Part shown: piece after piece, positions 7,927 through 16,599 of the stretch | Position numbering within the stretch: the stretch's first letter is position 1 | Layout of the letters: each line of letters begins with the position of its first letter | Source: Candidatus Gastranaerophilales bacterium HUM_1 | Lineage (GTDB): Bacteria; Cyanobacteriota; Vampirovibrionia; Gastranaerophilales; Gastranaerophilaceae | DNA length: 64,000 nucleotides | Direction of reading: 5' to 3' | Assembly (NCBI GenBank): GCA_002103105.1 | Contig: DAAY01000003.1 | Coordinates: 62,001 to 126,000 of the forward strand | Notes under the pieces: model-generated | What the model was told of the DNA's origin: nothing | Database searches by the model: none | Seen by the model: the letters and a program-made list of their open reading frames with translations, nothing else | Position numbers and translations under genes: made by a program

Positions 7927-7961
7927 AAAGTCGGCAATATAAGAAAATATTAACCGACCTT
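7927..7961 (-). terminator. Intrinsic terminator of the 7993-8370 gene
   Basis: GTCGG (930-934) pairs with CCGAC (954-958), with inner AATAT/ATATT pairing (last three digits given, all within 7.9 kb). On the minus strand a T-run follows the stem. Confidence 0.65.
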
Positions 7962-7992
7962 TATATATCATTAAATATTTAAAATCTTAAAA

Positions 7993-8370
7993 TTAGTTAT
8001 AAAAAGTTACTCCACCTTTTGTATATGTTTTTTGAGCTCTATTTACAGAATAACTTTTATCAAATCTTGAAACAGATTGAGTTTGCATAGCAACAGTACG
8101 TCCTCCTGAATTGCCATATCTGCCAGCATTTTCAAGATATTTATTTATTGCGTTTTCACGTTTAGCAGCCCTAACACGAGCAGCAGTTCTAGCTCTATTT
8201 GCTGGAGTGAAAGCAGCATTTGAACCAAAAGTATTGATAGATCTGCTATAACCATTAAGTGACATTACACGTGATGGAGCACCTGCGTTATTGTACATCA
8301 AAAATTGGTCTGCACTTGCACCTAAGCAAGTAAAACAAACAAATACAAACATCAACAATAATTTTTTCAT
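7993..8370 (-). CDS. Secreted small protein, paralogue of 7345-7833
   Basis: A 125-residue protein with a signal peptide (about 1-20, cleaved after ASA) and a YNNAGAPSRVM motif. An Arg/Ala-rich basic middle (about 58-85) follows, and the C-terminus is SRFDKSYSV ... GGVTFYN. The two ends match the product of 7345-7833; the middle is unrelated. The function is unknown. It has its own terminator at 7927-7961. A TATAAT box and a dyad (TTCCTTCTA ... TAGAAGG, about 8377-8413) lie just upstream. Confidence 0.72.
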   Translation of the reverse strand: MKKLLLMFVFVCFTCLGASADQFLMYNNAGAPSRVMSLNGYSRSINTFGSNAAFTPANRARTAARVRAAKRENAINKYLENAGRYGNSGGRTVAMQTQSVSRFDKSYSVNRAQKTYTKGGVTFYN

Positions 8371-8508
8371 AAATTTTCCTTCTACCTTTCACCTATTATA
8401 ACGAGATAGAAGGGAAAAAGTTGCTAAATTATATTAGACTACTTAATAATTCTTAATCCTTTATTTATTAAGTATAAATATGCCAAAATTCAGCATATAA
8501 TAAAAAGT

Positions 8509-9129
8509 ATGAAAAAAATATTATGCTACGGAGATTCAAACACTTACGGATACATTCCAGAAACATTTGGACGTTACACAAAAAATGAACGCTGGACTGG
8601 AATTTTATCAGAACTTTTATCGCCAGAATACGAAATTCTTGAACAAGGAATGAATAATCGTACCGGATTTTTCAAAAATCCAGAAAATATTAAACTTTGT
8701 GGCGGAGAATATCTACCAATTTATCTCCAAAACCATAAAGATATTGATATTTGTATCCTTGCACTTGGGACAAACGATTCACAATATTTCTATAATTTGG
8801 ATAAAAATTCCGCAACCGCAGGACTTAAACACCTAATTCAAACAATCAGGGAAGCAAATTCTCAAACAAAAATTTTAATAATTCCACCAGTAAAAATCCA
8901 GAAAAATATCCTCGACGGAATTTTTGCAATGCAATTTGACTTAAATTCTGTTGAAAAAATTAAAAATGTTTTTCCAATTTTTAAAAAAGTTTCAGAAGAA
9001 ATGAATTGTTTTTATTTAGATTTGAATGAATTTGTAACTCCATCTCCAGTTGATGGATTACATTATTCAAAAGAATCACATAAAATCATTGCACAAATCT
9101 TAGCTAATTTTATCAAAACAAATATTTAG
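8509..9129 (+). CDS. SGNH/GDSL-family hydrolase (esterase-like)
   Basis: A 206-residue protein starting MKKILCYGDSNTYGY. The GDS block carries the nucleophile Ser, LALGTNDS supplies the Asn of block III, and the C-terminal DGLHYSKESH supplies the Asp and His. The set is complete, so an active lipase, arylesterase or acyl-hydrolase is expected. No signal peptide is seen, so it is cytoplasmic. It resembles arylesterase/acetylhydrolase members rather than TesA. TATAAT lies about 12 bases ahead of the ATG, so the transcript would be nearly leaderless. Confidence 0.85.
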   Translation: MKKILCYGDSNTYGYIPETFGRYTKNERWTGILSELLSPEYEILEQGMNNRTGFFKNPENIKLCGGEYLPIYLQNHKDIDICILALGTNDSQYFYNLDKNSATAGLKHLIQTIREANSQTKILIIPPVKIQKNILDGIFAMQFDLNSVEKIKNVFPIFKKVSEEMNCFYLDLNEFVTPSPVDGLHYSKESHKIIAQILANFIKTNI

Positions 9130-9147
9130 TGTCAGGTTTGTACGTCT

Positions 9148-9162
9148 CTCTCCAAGGGAGAG
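9148..9162. repeat. Short palindromic CTCTCC/GGAGAG repeat
   Basis: CTCTCC-AAG-GGAGAG forms a small hairpin after the hydrolase gene. Similar CCTCTC-type palindromes occur at 18724-18759, 18939-18958 and near 18981-19000, suggesting a dispersed intergenic repeat. Confidence 0.45.
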
Positions 9163-9204
9163 GGAAAATATTACGTAACCAACTGATAAACTTTATTAAA
9201 CCTA

Positions 9205-10569
9205 TCATCCCTCAATTATACCTTTGAACACAGGGCTGGTTTTGATAAAATCCGCTTGAGGTTTTTGTGGATTTTGAGCATTTTTTGTCTGTTGGTTATA
9301 GCGATATTGTGTCCATAACCTTGAAACACCACTCAATAAAAATCCCATTGCAACGACACTAAATAAATATGGAACGCCTGTAATTATTGATTTTTGCTTT
9401 ATTAATGTTTCTAATTCAGAATTTAGTGGAGTTTTATTTGCTTTTGAAAGTTTTTCAGCAATCACTGGCAAATCCTTACTTGTTGGAATTGGTGCAATAT
9501 TGCCCTGCGAATCAGATTTAATAAGTTCAGGGAATTTCCCTTTTTTAGCAAGAATTTTTTTAAATCCAGAATCTAAAATTGAAGAACCAAAAATAGTATA
9601 AACAACAACTAATGGAACTCTCGTCCAAACTTCATAGAAATCTAATTTACCTCTATCTTTTGCAGCACTAGAATACCCGAACAATCCAGTAATACAAGTT
9701 AGAGCTAATTGACCTTTGCTCAATGCCAACTTTCCATTATTGTTACTAAAATCTAATTTTAAATAATCCTTCAAAAAATTATCTGTACTTTTAGATTTTA
9801 CCCCAGCTTTATGAAGCAATTTAGAAATTGCAACCCCAGGCTCTAACAAAATCTCCGAAAACTTTTGAGCAACGTTAGATTTATGTCCTTTTGAGGCAAG
9901 CAACAATCCAGATGCAACACCTAATCCTGACAAAATTCCAACTTGAGTTAATACCTTTTTAGAGTGAGTTTCAACTTTTTTACTCAATTCAGCATCTTCA
10001 TTTTTTTCTTTATTCAAATTTGCCACATTATTGAAATCACTTATTTTAAAAACTTTCAATGTAAACAAATTTTTCGCAAAACCTAAGCCATATTCCAATG
10101 CAGGAACAGCAAGACATGCCAGCACAACCCCAGCTTTTGTCGAAACCAATCTTTTTTGCAAATTTTTATCAAAAGAAGATTTTTTAATTTCATCAAGACT
10201 TTTAACCAAATTAGAGGAAACATTATTTTTTAAATTTTTAGGCTGAACATTTTTAAACAATCCATTACGGAACAACTTTTCACCCAAAAACGGTGCGGCA
10301 AAATAAAAAAGACCAGATTCTAAAAATTCCAAAAATGTAAATTCTGAAAAATCAACCAAACTTCTCGATAATATAGCTTTAGGAAGCCAATTTGTCATTG
10401 TACCTTGGATAAATCTTGTTGTAGAAAGATTTTCTTGAGATTTGATGAATTTGTTTAAATACTTTGCCTCTTTTGAAAGATTAGCGTTACCAAAACTTGG
10501 GGTATTATTTGAATTCGATTTGAAAGAATATTTATTATCTAAATTTATATTATCAATACTTTTTATCAC
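9205..10569 (-). CDS. Unknown multi-pass membrane protein (454 aa)
   Basis: The protein has a soluble Asn/Ser-rich N-terminus containing NTPSFGNANLS. Several hydrophobic segments are spread along it: about 75-95, 145-165, 210-230, 290-305, 325-345 and 405-425. No family is recognised. The short xPSFG N-terminal motif without a signal peptide is something I associate with lineage-specific Gastranaerophilales proteins (inference). Upstream lies the 27-aa Met-rich gene with its own terminator, so this gene probably has its own promoter. Confidence 0.7.
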   Translation of the reverse strand: MIKSIDNINLDNKYSFKSNSNNTPSFGNANLSKEAKYLNKFIKSQENLSTTRFIQGTMTNWLPKAILSRSLVDFSEFTFLEFLESGLFYFAAPFLGEKLFRNGLFKNVQPKNLKNNVSSNLVKSLDEIKKSSFDKNLQKRLVSTKAGVVLACLAVPALEYGLGFAKNLFTLKVFKISDFNNVANLNKEKNEDAELSKKVETHSKKVLTQVGILSGLGVASGLLLASKGHKSNVAQKFSEILLEPGVAISKLLHKAGVKSKSTDNFLKDYLKLDFSNNNGKLALSKGQLALTCITGLFGYSSAAKDRGKLDFYEVWTRVPLVVVYTIFGSSILDSGFKKILAKKGKFPELIKSDSQGNIAPIPTSKDLPVIAEKLSKANKTPLNSELETLIKQKSIITGVPYLFSVVAMGFLLSGVSRLWTQYRYNQQTKNAQNPQKPQADFIKTSPVFKGIIEG

Positions 10570-10613
10570 TTTATATTTTCCTCTTTTGTATGAAATTAAA
10601 AACTAATACTAAA

Positions 10614-10638
10614 AAAGCCACCTCTTAGAGGTGGCTTT
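10614..10638 (-). terminator. Intrinsic terminator of the 27-aa gene
   Basis: AAAGCCACCTC and GAGGTGGCTTT form a perfect 11-bp stem around TTA, with A and T runs on both sides. It lies 18 bases after the stop of the small gene on the minus strand. Confidence 0.88.
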
Positions 10639-10656
10639 AAAATGTTTATCTTGGAA

Positions 10657-10740
10657 CTAACGCATTCGAGCAAGACAACGACCACCTCTAGTTGGGCTTT
10701 GCATCATCATCATTTGCATCATCATTGCGTTAAAGTTCAT
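10657..10740 (-). CDS. Methionine-rich 27-aa peptide
   Basis: The ATG at 10740 is preceded on the minus strand by GGAAAAGGAAA. The 27-residue product starts MNFNAMMMQMMMMQ and ends in a basic PTRGGRCLARMR. Nine of the first fourteen residues are Met or Gln. A near-consensus promoter (10771-10799), an RBS and a strong terminator (10614-10638) frame only this ORF, which argues for a real small gene or a short structured transcript. The function is unknown. Met clusters can bind Cu(I), but one Cys and no His makes that a weak guess. The alternative is a small RNA with an incidental ORF. Confidence 0.6.
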   Translation of the reverse strand: MNFNAMMMQMMMMQSPTRGGRCLARMR

Positions 10741-10770
10741 AAATTTCCTTTTCCTTTTTCCTTGAGTTCA

Positions 10771-10799
10771 ATATTATTACGATGTAATTTCATTGTCAA
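10771..10799 (-). promoter_or_regulatory. Near-consensus sigma-70 promoter of the 27-aa gene
   Basis: On the minus strand TTGACA (10799-10794) and TAATAT (10776-10771) are separated by exactly 17 bases, the optimum. Transcription should start near 10764. Confidence 0.75.
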
Positions 10800-10820
10800 T
10801 ATAGCGTTTTTATATATTTT

Positions 10821-11222
10821 CTAACCGAAAAATGATTTTCTTTTAGAAGTTGCTTTTTTCAAAAGCAGTTGTCTTGAAAATTCTAAAGCATTATCAATTG
10901 AATAATTTTTCACTTTTTCAAAAACTTCTTCATTTCTAAAAATATCAATCAACTCGTAACCTCTTGCAGTTAATCTATATCCAACATCGATAATGCTATA
11001 TTCACCATCTACCCCAAATACAAACCCAAAAGGATATTTTACAGAAGTAGATTCAAGCAATTTATCATCTGCTAAAAGCAAAATGTGACCCATAAATTTT
11101 CTTTCTAAAGCCCTAGTATTAATTTCAAGTTGCTTTAGTAAAGTTCTTGAACTCATAACATAATCTTCATGTTCTTCAATCGTCAATAATATTTGGCGAA
11201 TAAATTCAGAATCAAATTTCAT
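10821..11222 (-). CDS. DUF2513-type winged-helix protein
   Basis: A 133-residue protein with the pattern of DUF2513: an N-terminal helix MKFDSEFIRQILLTIEEHE, a helical middle (ERKFMGHILLLADDKLLES), then YRLTARGYELIDIFRNEEVFEKV, where the family has its winged-helix end. DUF2513 proteins are small, often phage- or plasmid-associated and of unknown biochemical role; a DNA-binding regulator is the usual guess. It stands alone on the minus strand, divergent from the alcohol dehydrogenase gene. Confidence 0.7.
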   Translation of the reverse strand: MKFDSEFIRQILLTIEEHEDYVMSSRTLLKQLEINTRALERKFMGHILLLADDKLLESTSVKYPFGFVFGVDGEYSIIDVGYRLTARGYELIDIFRNEEVFEKVKNYSIDNALEFSRQLLLKKATSKRKSFFG

Positions 11223-11447
11223 TATTCAAATCTTTCTTTTAACTACATACCCGATTAGAATAGCATTTTTTCAGAGTTTTTGCAAGTAAAAACCCCAAAA
11301 CCGTATTAAACAGAGCTTTTTAGGCACAAAACTCAACTACATACCTTTTAAAAATTCAAGAACTTTACTAAAATAATCAAATCTGGCATAATGCTAATAG
11401 TTTTGCTTGATATGCTAAACTGGAGATTAAAAAGAGGGGTACAACCA

Positions 11448-12491
11448 ATGAAAGCACTTGTTTACAATAAAGATTTAGAAGAAAAAATTAAACTCATTGA
11501 AAAAGAAAAACCAACAATTCAAAATCCACGAGATGCAATTGTTAAGGTAACCTTATCAACAATTTGTACAAGTGATTTACATATTATGCACGGATTAGTA
11601 CCAAGAGCAAACAACAAAATTACACTAGGTCACGAATTTGTTGGAGAAATCGTAGAATTAGGAAACGACATAAAAAATCTTTCTATCGGGGATAGAGTTA
11701 GTGCTAATTGCGAAACTTTTTGTGGAGAATGCTATTTTTGCAAAAGAGGTTATATTAACAATTGCGAAAAAGGCGGTTGGGAAATAGGTTGCAGAATAGA
11801 TGGTTGCCAAGCAGAATATATTAGAGTTCCTTATGCAGACACAGGATTAACCAAAATTCCAGAAAACGTTACAAATGAAAATGCTCTTTTTGTCGGAGAC
11901 ATTTTATCTAGCGGATATTTTGGAGCTAAAATGTGCGAAATAAAAAAAGGAGATACCATAGCAATTATTGGGGCTGGTCCAGTTGGACTGTGTGCTATGA
12001 TTTGTTCAAAACTCCTTGGAGCAGAAAAAATTATTGCAATCGACACAAATGAAAATCGATTAAACATAGCAAAACAACAAAATCTTGCCAATTATTTTCT
12101 CAATCCACAAAATTGCAATATTGAACAAGAAATTAAAAACCTTACAGATTGTCGTGGAGCAGATGGAGTAATTGAATGTGCTGGAGGAAAAACAACTTTT
12201 GAATTAGCTTGGAAAATTGCTAGACCAAATGCAATTGTCGGTGTTGTTGCAATGTATGAGGATAATCAAACTCTTCCTCTTCCACAAATGTATGGAAAAA
12301 ACCTAACCTTTAAAACAGGTGGAGTAGATGCGATTTATTGCAAAGAACTCTTAGAACTAATTTCTCAAGGAAAAATCAATACCGATTTCCTCATCACACA
12401 AAAATATAAGCTTTCTGAAATAGAAGAGGCATACAAATTCTTTGCACAAAACAAAAATTCTTGCCTAAAAGTTGCAATCACTCAAGATTAA
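11448..12491 (+). CDS. Zinc-dependent alcohol/polyol dehydrogenase (MDR family)
   Basis: This 347-residue medium-chain dehydrogenase oxidises or reduces an alcohol with NAD(P)(H). The catalytic zinc site is CTSDLH (Cys about 38) with GHEFVGE (His-Glu about 60). The structural zinc loop is CGECYFCKRGYINNC. The Rossmann motif is GAGPVGLCA at about 172. The sequence between (GGWEIGCRIDGCQAEYIRVPYAD) resembles secondary-alcohol (isopropanol/butanediol) and threonine-dehydrogenase-like enzymes; the exact substrate cannot be assigned. The ATG at 11448 follows GAGGGG. Its 3' end overlaps the convergent recombinase gene by 4 bases. Confidence 0.9.
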   Translation: MKALVYNKDLEEKIKLIEKEKPTIQNPRDAIVKVTLSTICTSDLHIMHGLVPRANNKITLGHEFVGEIVELGNDIKNLSIGDRVSANCETFCGECYFCKRGYINNCEKGGWEIGCRIDGCQAEYIRVPYADTGLTKIPENVTNENALFVGDILSSGYFGAKMCEIKKGDTIAIIGAGPVGLCAMICSKLLGAEKIIAIDTNENRLNIAKQQNLANYFLNPQNCNIEQEIKNLTDCRGADGVIECAGGKTTFELAWKIARPNAIVGVVAMYEDNQTLPLPQMYGKNLTFKTGGVDAIYCKELLELISQGKINTDFLITQKYKLSEIEEAYKFFAQNKNSCLKVAITQD

Positions 12492-13402
12492 GCTCTAGGG
12501 TGAGTTTCGTCATAAACTTCTTTCATATGTTGCATAGAAATATGGGTATAAATTTGAGTATTAGAAATACTTGCGTGCCCTAAAAGCTCTTGAACAACCC
12601 TCAAATCCGCACCATTTTCAATCAAATGTGTTGCAAAACTATGCCTAAACATATGCGGAGTAACCTTTTTAGGAAGTTCTATTTTTTCAACAATATCATT
12701 TATCACATTGCGAATCATTCTTGTTTGCAATCTATATCCTGTTTTGTTAATAAAAACAGGCGAAGTATCTGTAATTGAGCCCAAATTATAATCTTTTGCA
12801 ACAAGGGCTCTAGCAAAATCAATATAACCTTGTAAATATTTTTTTGCCCTATCTGTAATCAAAATTATTCGCTCTTTTGAACCTTTACCAAAAACAGTAA
12901 TTTCATTATTTTCGAGATTTAAATTTCCAAAATTCAATCCACTCAATTCAGAAACACGCATTCCACTAGCCCATAAAAGCTCTAAAATTGCACGATTTCT
13001 ATAACCCGCAGGAGTATCGATATTAATATTACTCAATATTTCTTCAACCTCATCCATTGTGAGGAATTTTGGCAACGACTTCGGTCGTTTAGGGGATATT
13101 AAATTTTCGGCAGGATTAAGCTCAACTTTTTTCTCTCTATGCAAGTATTTATAGAATGTTCGGAGGGATGCAATCTTTCTCGCAACAGTTGTTTTTTTAT
13201 AATTAAATTTCTGCATAAAATGCAAATATTCTCTCATTTTTGATAAATTTGCCTGTTCGCATTCATCACTACCTAACCATATCAAATAGCTCAAAATATC
13301 GGAATAATAAGCTTTTGCAGTATGTTCAGAAAAATTCTTCTCGACCAAAATATATGTTTTAAAATCTTCCAAATCCTGTTTAGAGTTTGCGTTTAATACC
13401 AT
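12488..13402 (-). CDS. Tyrosine recombinase XerC/XerD-like
   Basis: A 304-residue protein of the Xer size. The N-terminal core-binding SAM-like domain (about 10-100) is followed by the catalytic domain with Arg in ASGMRVSELSG, Lys in GKGSKER, HMFRHSFATHL (His-x-x-Arg), LGHASISNTQIYTH and the nucleophile Tyr in that last block. All six catalytic positions are present. Xer proteins resolve chromosome dimers at dif near FtsK. No paired recombinase or mobile-element gene is adjacent, which favours a housekeeping Xer over an integrase. XerC and XerD cannot be told apart here. Confidence 0.88.
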   Translation of the reverse strand: MVLNANSKQDLEDFKTYILVEKNFSEHTAKAYYSDILSYLIWLGSDECEQANLSKMREYLHFMQKFNYKKTTVARKIASLRTFYKYLHREKKVELNPAENLISPKRPKSLPKFLTMDEVEEILSNINIDTPAGYRNRAILELLWASGMRVSELSGLNFGNLNLENNEITVFGKGSKERIILITDRAKKYLQGYIDFARALVAKDYNLGSITDTSPVFINKTGYRLQTRMIRNVINDIVEKIELPKKVTPHMFRHSFATHLIENGADLRVVQELLGHASISNTQIYTHISMQHMKEVYDETHPRA

Positions 13403-13490
13403 CTATTTAACCTATTGCCTTTTTTCGTTAACTATTATACAATATTTTTGTTAGATTTAGAATAGTTTTAAGCTAGAAGGTTAGGAAAAC

Positions 13491-15293
13491 ATGAATTGTA
13501 AAAAATTATTAACCACATCAATGATTTTAACATCTTGCATTCTATATGCCCCTCATGCGTTTGCTGCTCAACCTATTAAAGCACAAGTATCAAAAAGTTA
13601 TACAGATATTAGTAGATTGATTGAATATAACAATTATGAAGATGCAGATGCACGTCTAAAAGAAATATTATCAAAAAACCCTAACGATTTAGATGCAAAA
13701 GCATTACAATTGATTTCTCAAGCTAAACAGTGGAAATTAGCTCCAACTCAAGCAGAATTGGATAGATTGATAAAAAAATACCCTAATAATCCAACATTCC
13801 ACTATGCTCAAGGTTTAGTTTATTTGATGAGAGAAACCTCTTCAGACGTTGAATATATTAAAAATATCTCAAACTTGTCTAATGCTGCAATTCAAGAATT
13901 TGTAAAAGCAGTAGAATTAGATAGTTCTTATTACCAAGCATACAATGCAATGGGTGTTGCAACATTAAAACTTGGTAACAGAAAAGATGCACAAGATTTA
14001 TTCAAAACAGCTATCAAAATTAACCCTCAATTTGCACCTGCATATGACAACTTAGGTAATATTGCAATGCTAGAAGGTGATTTGGACCAGGCTGAAAAAT
14101 ACTATTTACAATCAATCAAATACAATTCACACAACCCAACTTCTATGTACCATATGGGACAAGTTGAATCTAGACGTGGAGATTATACAAAAGCGTTGAC
14201 TTGGTTGAACCACTCACTACACATCAATCCTAATTCTTCTCCAGGATGGAATTTACAAGGTGAATTATATTTAAAACAAGGTAACCAACCTGCTGCAATC
14301 AATTCATTCAAAAAAGCAATCTATGTAAAACCTGAAAACTCTCGTCCATACATCAACTTAGCTGGTGTATATGAAAGAAGATCAGACCACGAATTTGCTA
14401 TGGAAGAATTGAAAACTGCAATCATTTTAAATCCTAATTATAAAGAAGGAATTTACAGAGTTGCAAATATGTCATTAGAAACTAAAAAATATCCACAAGC
14501 CCTTGAATATTATTCAAGACTTTTGGGAGATGCAACTTATAACAACAATGCTATTATAGGTCTTGCTAATACTTATTACGAAATGGCTAAAGATACAGCA
14601 GATAGTAACAAATTCACAACAAACAAAGACGTATATCTTGCATATGATTATGTAAATGAAGCTATTCAAAGAACTCCAAACGATTTGAAACTTCACCTTG
14701 CAAAAATCAAACTTGGTAAAATTACACACCAAATGGAATATACTCAAGACAATCTTAATTACATTATCCAATCAGCAAGCAACAGCTTGATGGATACAGT
14801 AATCAAGGGGGAAGCATATTTATCACTTGGTCGTGAAAGAGATGCAGTTTATACATTCGAAAATGCAATCAACTTTGCAACAAGTGTTGATGATGAGTTG
14901 TACTTAGCAGAAATTCTTGTTCAACACAAACAATTTAGAACAGCAAGAAAAGCTCTTCAAAAAGCATTGATGGCTGATCCAGATAACAGAATTGCAGAAA
15001 ACGGTATTCACTATATTGATTTATGCGAAATGAAATCAAACGAATTCTTTGAAATTGCACTTAGACAATACAAAGAAGGCAATTATGCTTCAACTATTGA
15101 ATATTGTAACAGAGCAATCGACTTCTATCACAATGCTCCATCAATTGCCAAGTTGAAAGCTCAAGCATATGAAGCAGAAGGCAACTACGAAGGTGCTGTT
15201 AAATACTACACTCAATACTTAGCACTTGCTCCTAACGCTTCTGATAAAGCTGCTGTTGAACAAAGAATTCAAGTTTTCAGACAAAAAATATAA
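13491..15293 (+). CDS. Secreted TPR-repeat protein (600 aa)
   Basis: A signal peptide (about 1-26, cleaved at AFA-A) is followed by a long array of tetratricopeptide repeats. Typical blocks such as AYNAMGVATLKLGNRKDAQD, PAYDNLGNIAMLEGDLDQA and PGWNLQGELYLKQGNQPAA lie between about 40 and 590. TPRs are protein-protein scaffolds; exported ones in didermic bacteria often act in envelope assembly or pilus and polysaccharide machinery. The stop overlaps the next start (TAATG at 15291-15295), and that gene overlaps engB, so the three are one operon. Confidence 0.85.
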   Translation: MNCKKLLTTSMILTSCILYAPHAFAAQPIKAQVSKSYTDISRLIEYNNYEDADARLKEILSKNPNDLDAKALQLISQAKQWKLAPTQAELDRLIKKYPNNPTFHYAQGLVYLMRETSSDVEYIKNISNLSNAAIQEFVKAVELDSSYYQAYNAMGVATLKLGNRKDAQDLFKTAIKINPQFAPAYDNLGNIAMLEGDLDQAEKYYLQSIKYNSHNPTSMYHMGQVESRRGDYTKALTWLNHSLHINPNSSPGWNLQGELYLKQGNQPAAINSFKKAIYVKPENSRPYINLAGVYERRSDHEFAMEELKTAIILNPNYKEGIYRVANMSLETKKYPQALEYYSRLLGDATYNNNAIIGLANTYYEMAKDTADSNKFTTNKDVYLAYDYVNEAIQRTPNDLKLHLAKIKLGKITHQMEYTQDNLNYIIQSASNSLMDTVIKGEAYLSLGRERDAVYTFENAINFATSVDDELYLAEILVQHKQFRTARKALQKALMADPDNRIAENGIHYIDLCEMKSNEFFEIALRQYKEGNYASTIEYCNRAIDFYHNAPSIAKLKAQAYEAEGNYEGAVKYYTQYLALAPNASDKAAVEQRIQVFRQKI

Positions 15294-15547
15294 TGAAAAA
15301 GTTCGATATAAGAAAAACATTTGAAACATTTATGAAAGAGCCTCTTAGTATTTTAACTGAGGGGCTGTTTCAAATCGTAAATATTCAAGCAAATGTTTTC
15401 AATCAAGAATCTTCTTTTCATATTGATTTTGTGAATAACAAAACACAATTGACAGTAGTTAACAATGACAAGATGTGCAATTTATTCCAAACTGTTTTGT
15501 ATAAAAAGAAACTAAGAGAACAAAAAGAAAAGGCTGCAACAAAATGA
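15293..15547 (+). CDS. Unknown 84-aa protein between a TPR gene and engB
   Basis: The ATG overlaps the TPR stop (TAATG) and the end overlaps the engB start (ATGA), so translation is coupled on both sides. The product is cytoplasmic and basic, with a lysine-rich C-terminal helix (KKKLREQKEKAATK) and a central beta-like segment. No family is recognised. Its fixed, coupled position makes it a real gene. Confidence 0.75.
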   Translation: MKKFDIRKTFETFMKEPLSILTEGLFQIVNIQANVFNQESSFHIDFVNNKTQLTVVNNDKMCNLFQTVLYKKKLREQKEKAATK

Positions 15548-16128
15548 AACCTTTTATGAATGCAAAATTTTTAATAAGTGCTGAAAAATTAAGCCAATGT
15601 CCAGATTATGAACTTCCAGAATTTCCTCTTCTTGGGCGTTCAAATGTTGGAAAATCATCATTTATCAATGGATTAGCGAATAATAAAAAACTGGCAAAAA
15701 CATCAAATGTCCCAGGGAAAACAAGATTAATAAACTTCTTTAACTTTTCCGATGAATTTATGATTGCAGATTTGCCAGGGTATGGCTATGCAAAAGTTTC
15801 GATTGAAGCAAGAAACAAATGGCAAAAATATTTAGAAGAGTATTTACTAAAAAGAGAACAAGTAAAATATCTAGTTCAACTCGTCGATGCAAGACACGAA
15901 ATTCAAAAAAACGACTTTCAGATGAGAGAATGGGTACTTGCATATAACTTGCCAATTATAACAGTGGTTACAAAGGTAGATTGTATTTCAAAAAACAAAA
16001 TTCAATCTGCAATATCACACGTTAGAAAGGAATTTGGAGGGGAAATTTTCCCATTCAGTGCTGTTGATAATAGATACAACGAAAAAATCCTAGACTTTTT
16101 CTGCAATTCTGGTCCAAGTGATAAATAA
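15544..16128 (+). CDS. engB: Ribosome-biogenesis GTPase EngB/YsxC
   Basis: EngB is an essential GTPase for large-subunit (50S) assembly. At 194 residues it is the family length. The G1 P-loop is GRSNVGKSS (about 30), G3 is DLPGYGYA (about 78) and G4 is TKVD (about 142); a conserved family segment KWQKYLEEYL follows G3. It starts at the ATG overlapping the preceding gene's stop. It is the last gene of a three-gene operon. Confidence 0.94.
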   Translation: MKPFMNAKFLISAEKLSQCPDYELPEFPLLGRSNVGKSSFINGLANNKKLAKTSNVPGKTRLINFFNFSDEFMIADLPGYGYAKVSIEARNKWQKYLEEYLLKREQVKYLVQLVDARHEIQKNDFQMREWVLAYNLPIITVVTKVDCISKNKIQSAISHVRKEFGGEIFPFSAVDNRYNEKILDFFCNSGPSDK

Positions 16129-16179
16129 TAAGTATCGTTAACATCATCAGTTATACTGAGCGAAGCAATCCAGCTAGCT

Positions 16180-16211
16180 ATTATTGTTGGTTTCACTATA
16201 TCAACAATAAT
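16180..16211. repeat. Inverted repeat at the broken end of a prepilin fragment
   Basis: ATTATTGTTG (16180-16189) and CAACAATAAT (16202-16211) form a 10-bp hairpin. Just upstream is TTATACTGAGCGAAGCAATC (16151-16170), which resembles CATACTGAGAAGTATCTCAA near 18798. The hairpin overlaps the last codons of the truncated prepilin ORF, so a small repeat element probably interrupted it. Confidence 0.5.
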
Positions 16212-16399
16212 TTATTATTCATAAATTGCATGCTAATTTGGTTCCATTCTGAATATGTCTTTTTCAATTGAGCTTGCAAATCTCTATTTCTAACATTTTC
16301 CATAAGACTAGGTATTGTTATTGCGGCAACAACTCCAATTATTCCGAGTGTGATTAAGACTTCTGCAAGTGTAAATGTCCTATTTCTTAAAATCATCAT
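16196..16399 (-). pseudogene. Truncated type IV prepilin (N-terminal 67 aa)
   Basis: The leader and helix (FTLAEVLITLGIIGVVAAIT) are a perfect prepilin class III signal, followed by the usual N-terminal helix (QLKKTYSEWNQISMQ). The ORF then ends after a few odd residues (NNKLLLI) inside an inverted repeat. Full-length relatives in this window have about 230 residues. The globular domain is missing, so this is a remnant. A short N-terminal pilin peptide could still be processed, but that is unlikely to matter. Confidence 0.75.
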
Positions 16400-16599
16400 A
16401 GTTAAATTATAAAGATTTTATTACTCAATGTACACTGTCCCTCACATCATATCATATAGTGCATTATATCTGAGTTTTAGGCTATTTAGAACTTGCATTT
16501 ACGTTTCGTTACAATTCATCCAATTTAAAAAATTAATAAATTAATCAATTTTTCACAACAAAAAAACTTTATATATATGGGAAAGAATTTGGAGGCAAA

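Noticed and set aside
12488..13402. Integrase of a mobile island
   Set aside because: Size and motifs fit housekeeping Xer recombinases, and no attachment repeats or element genes flank it.
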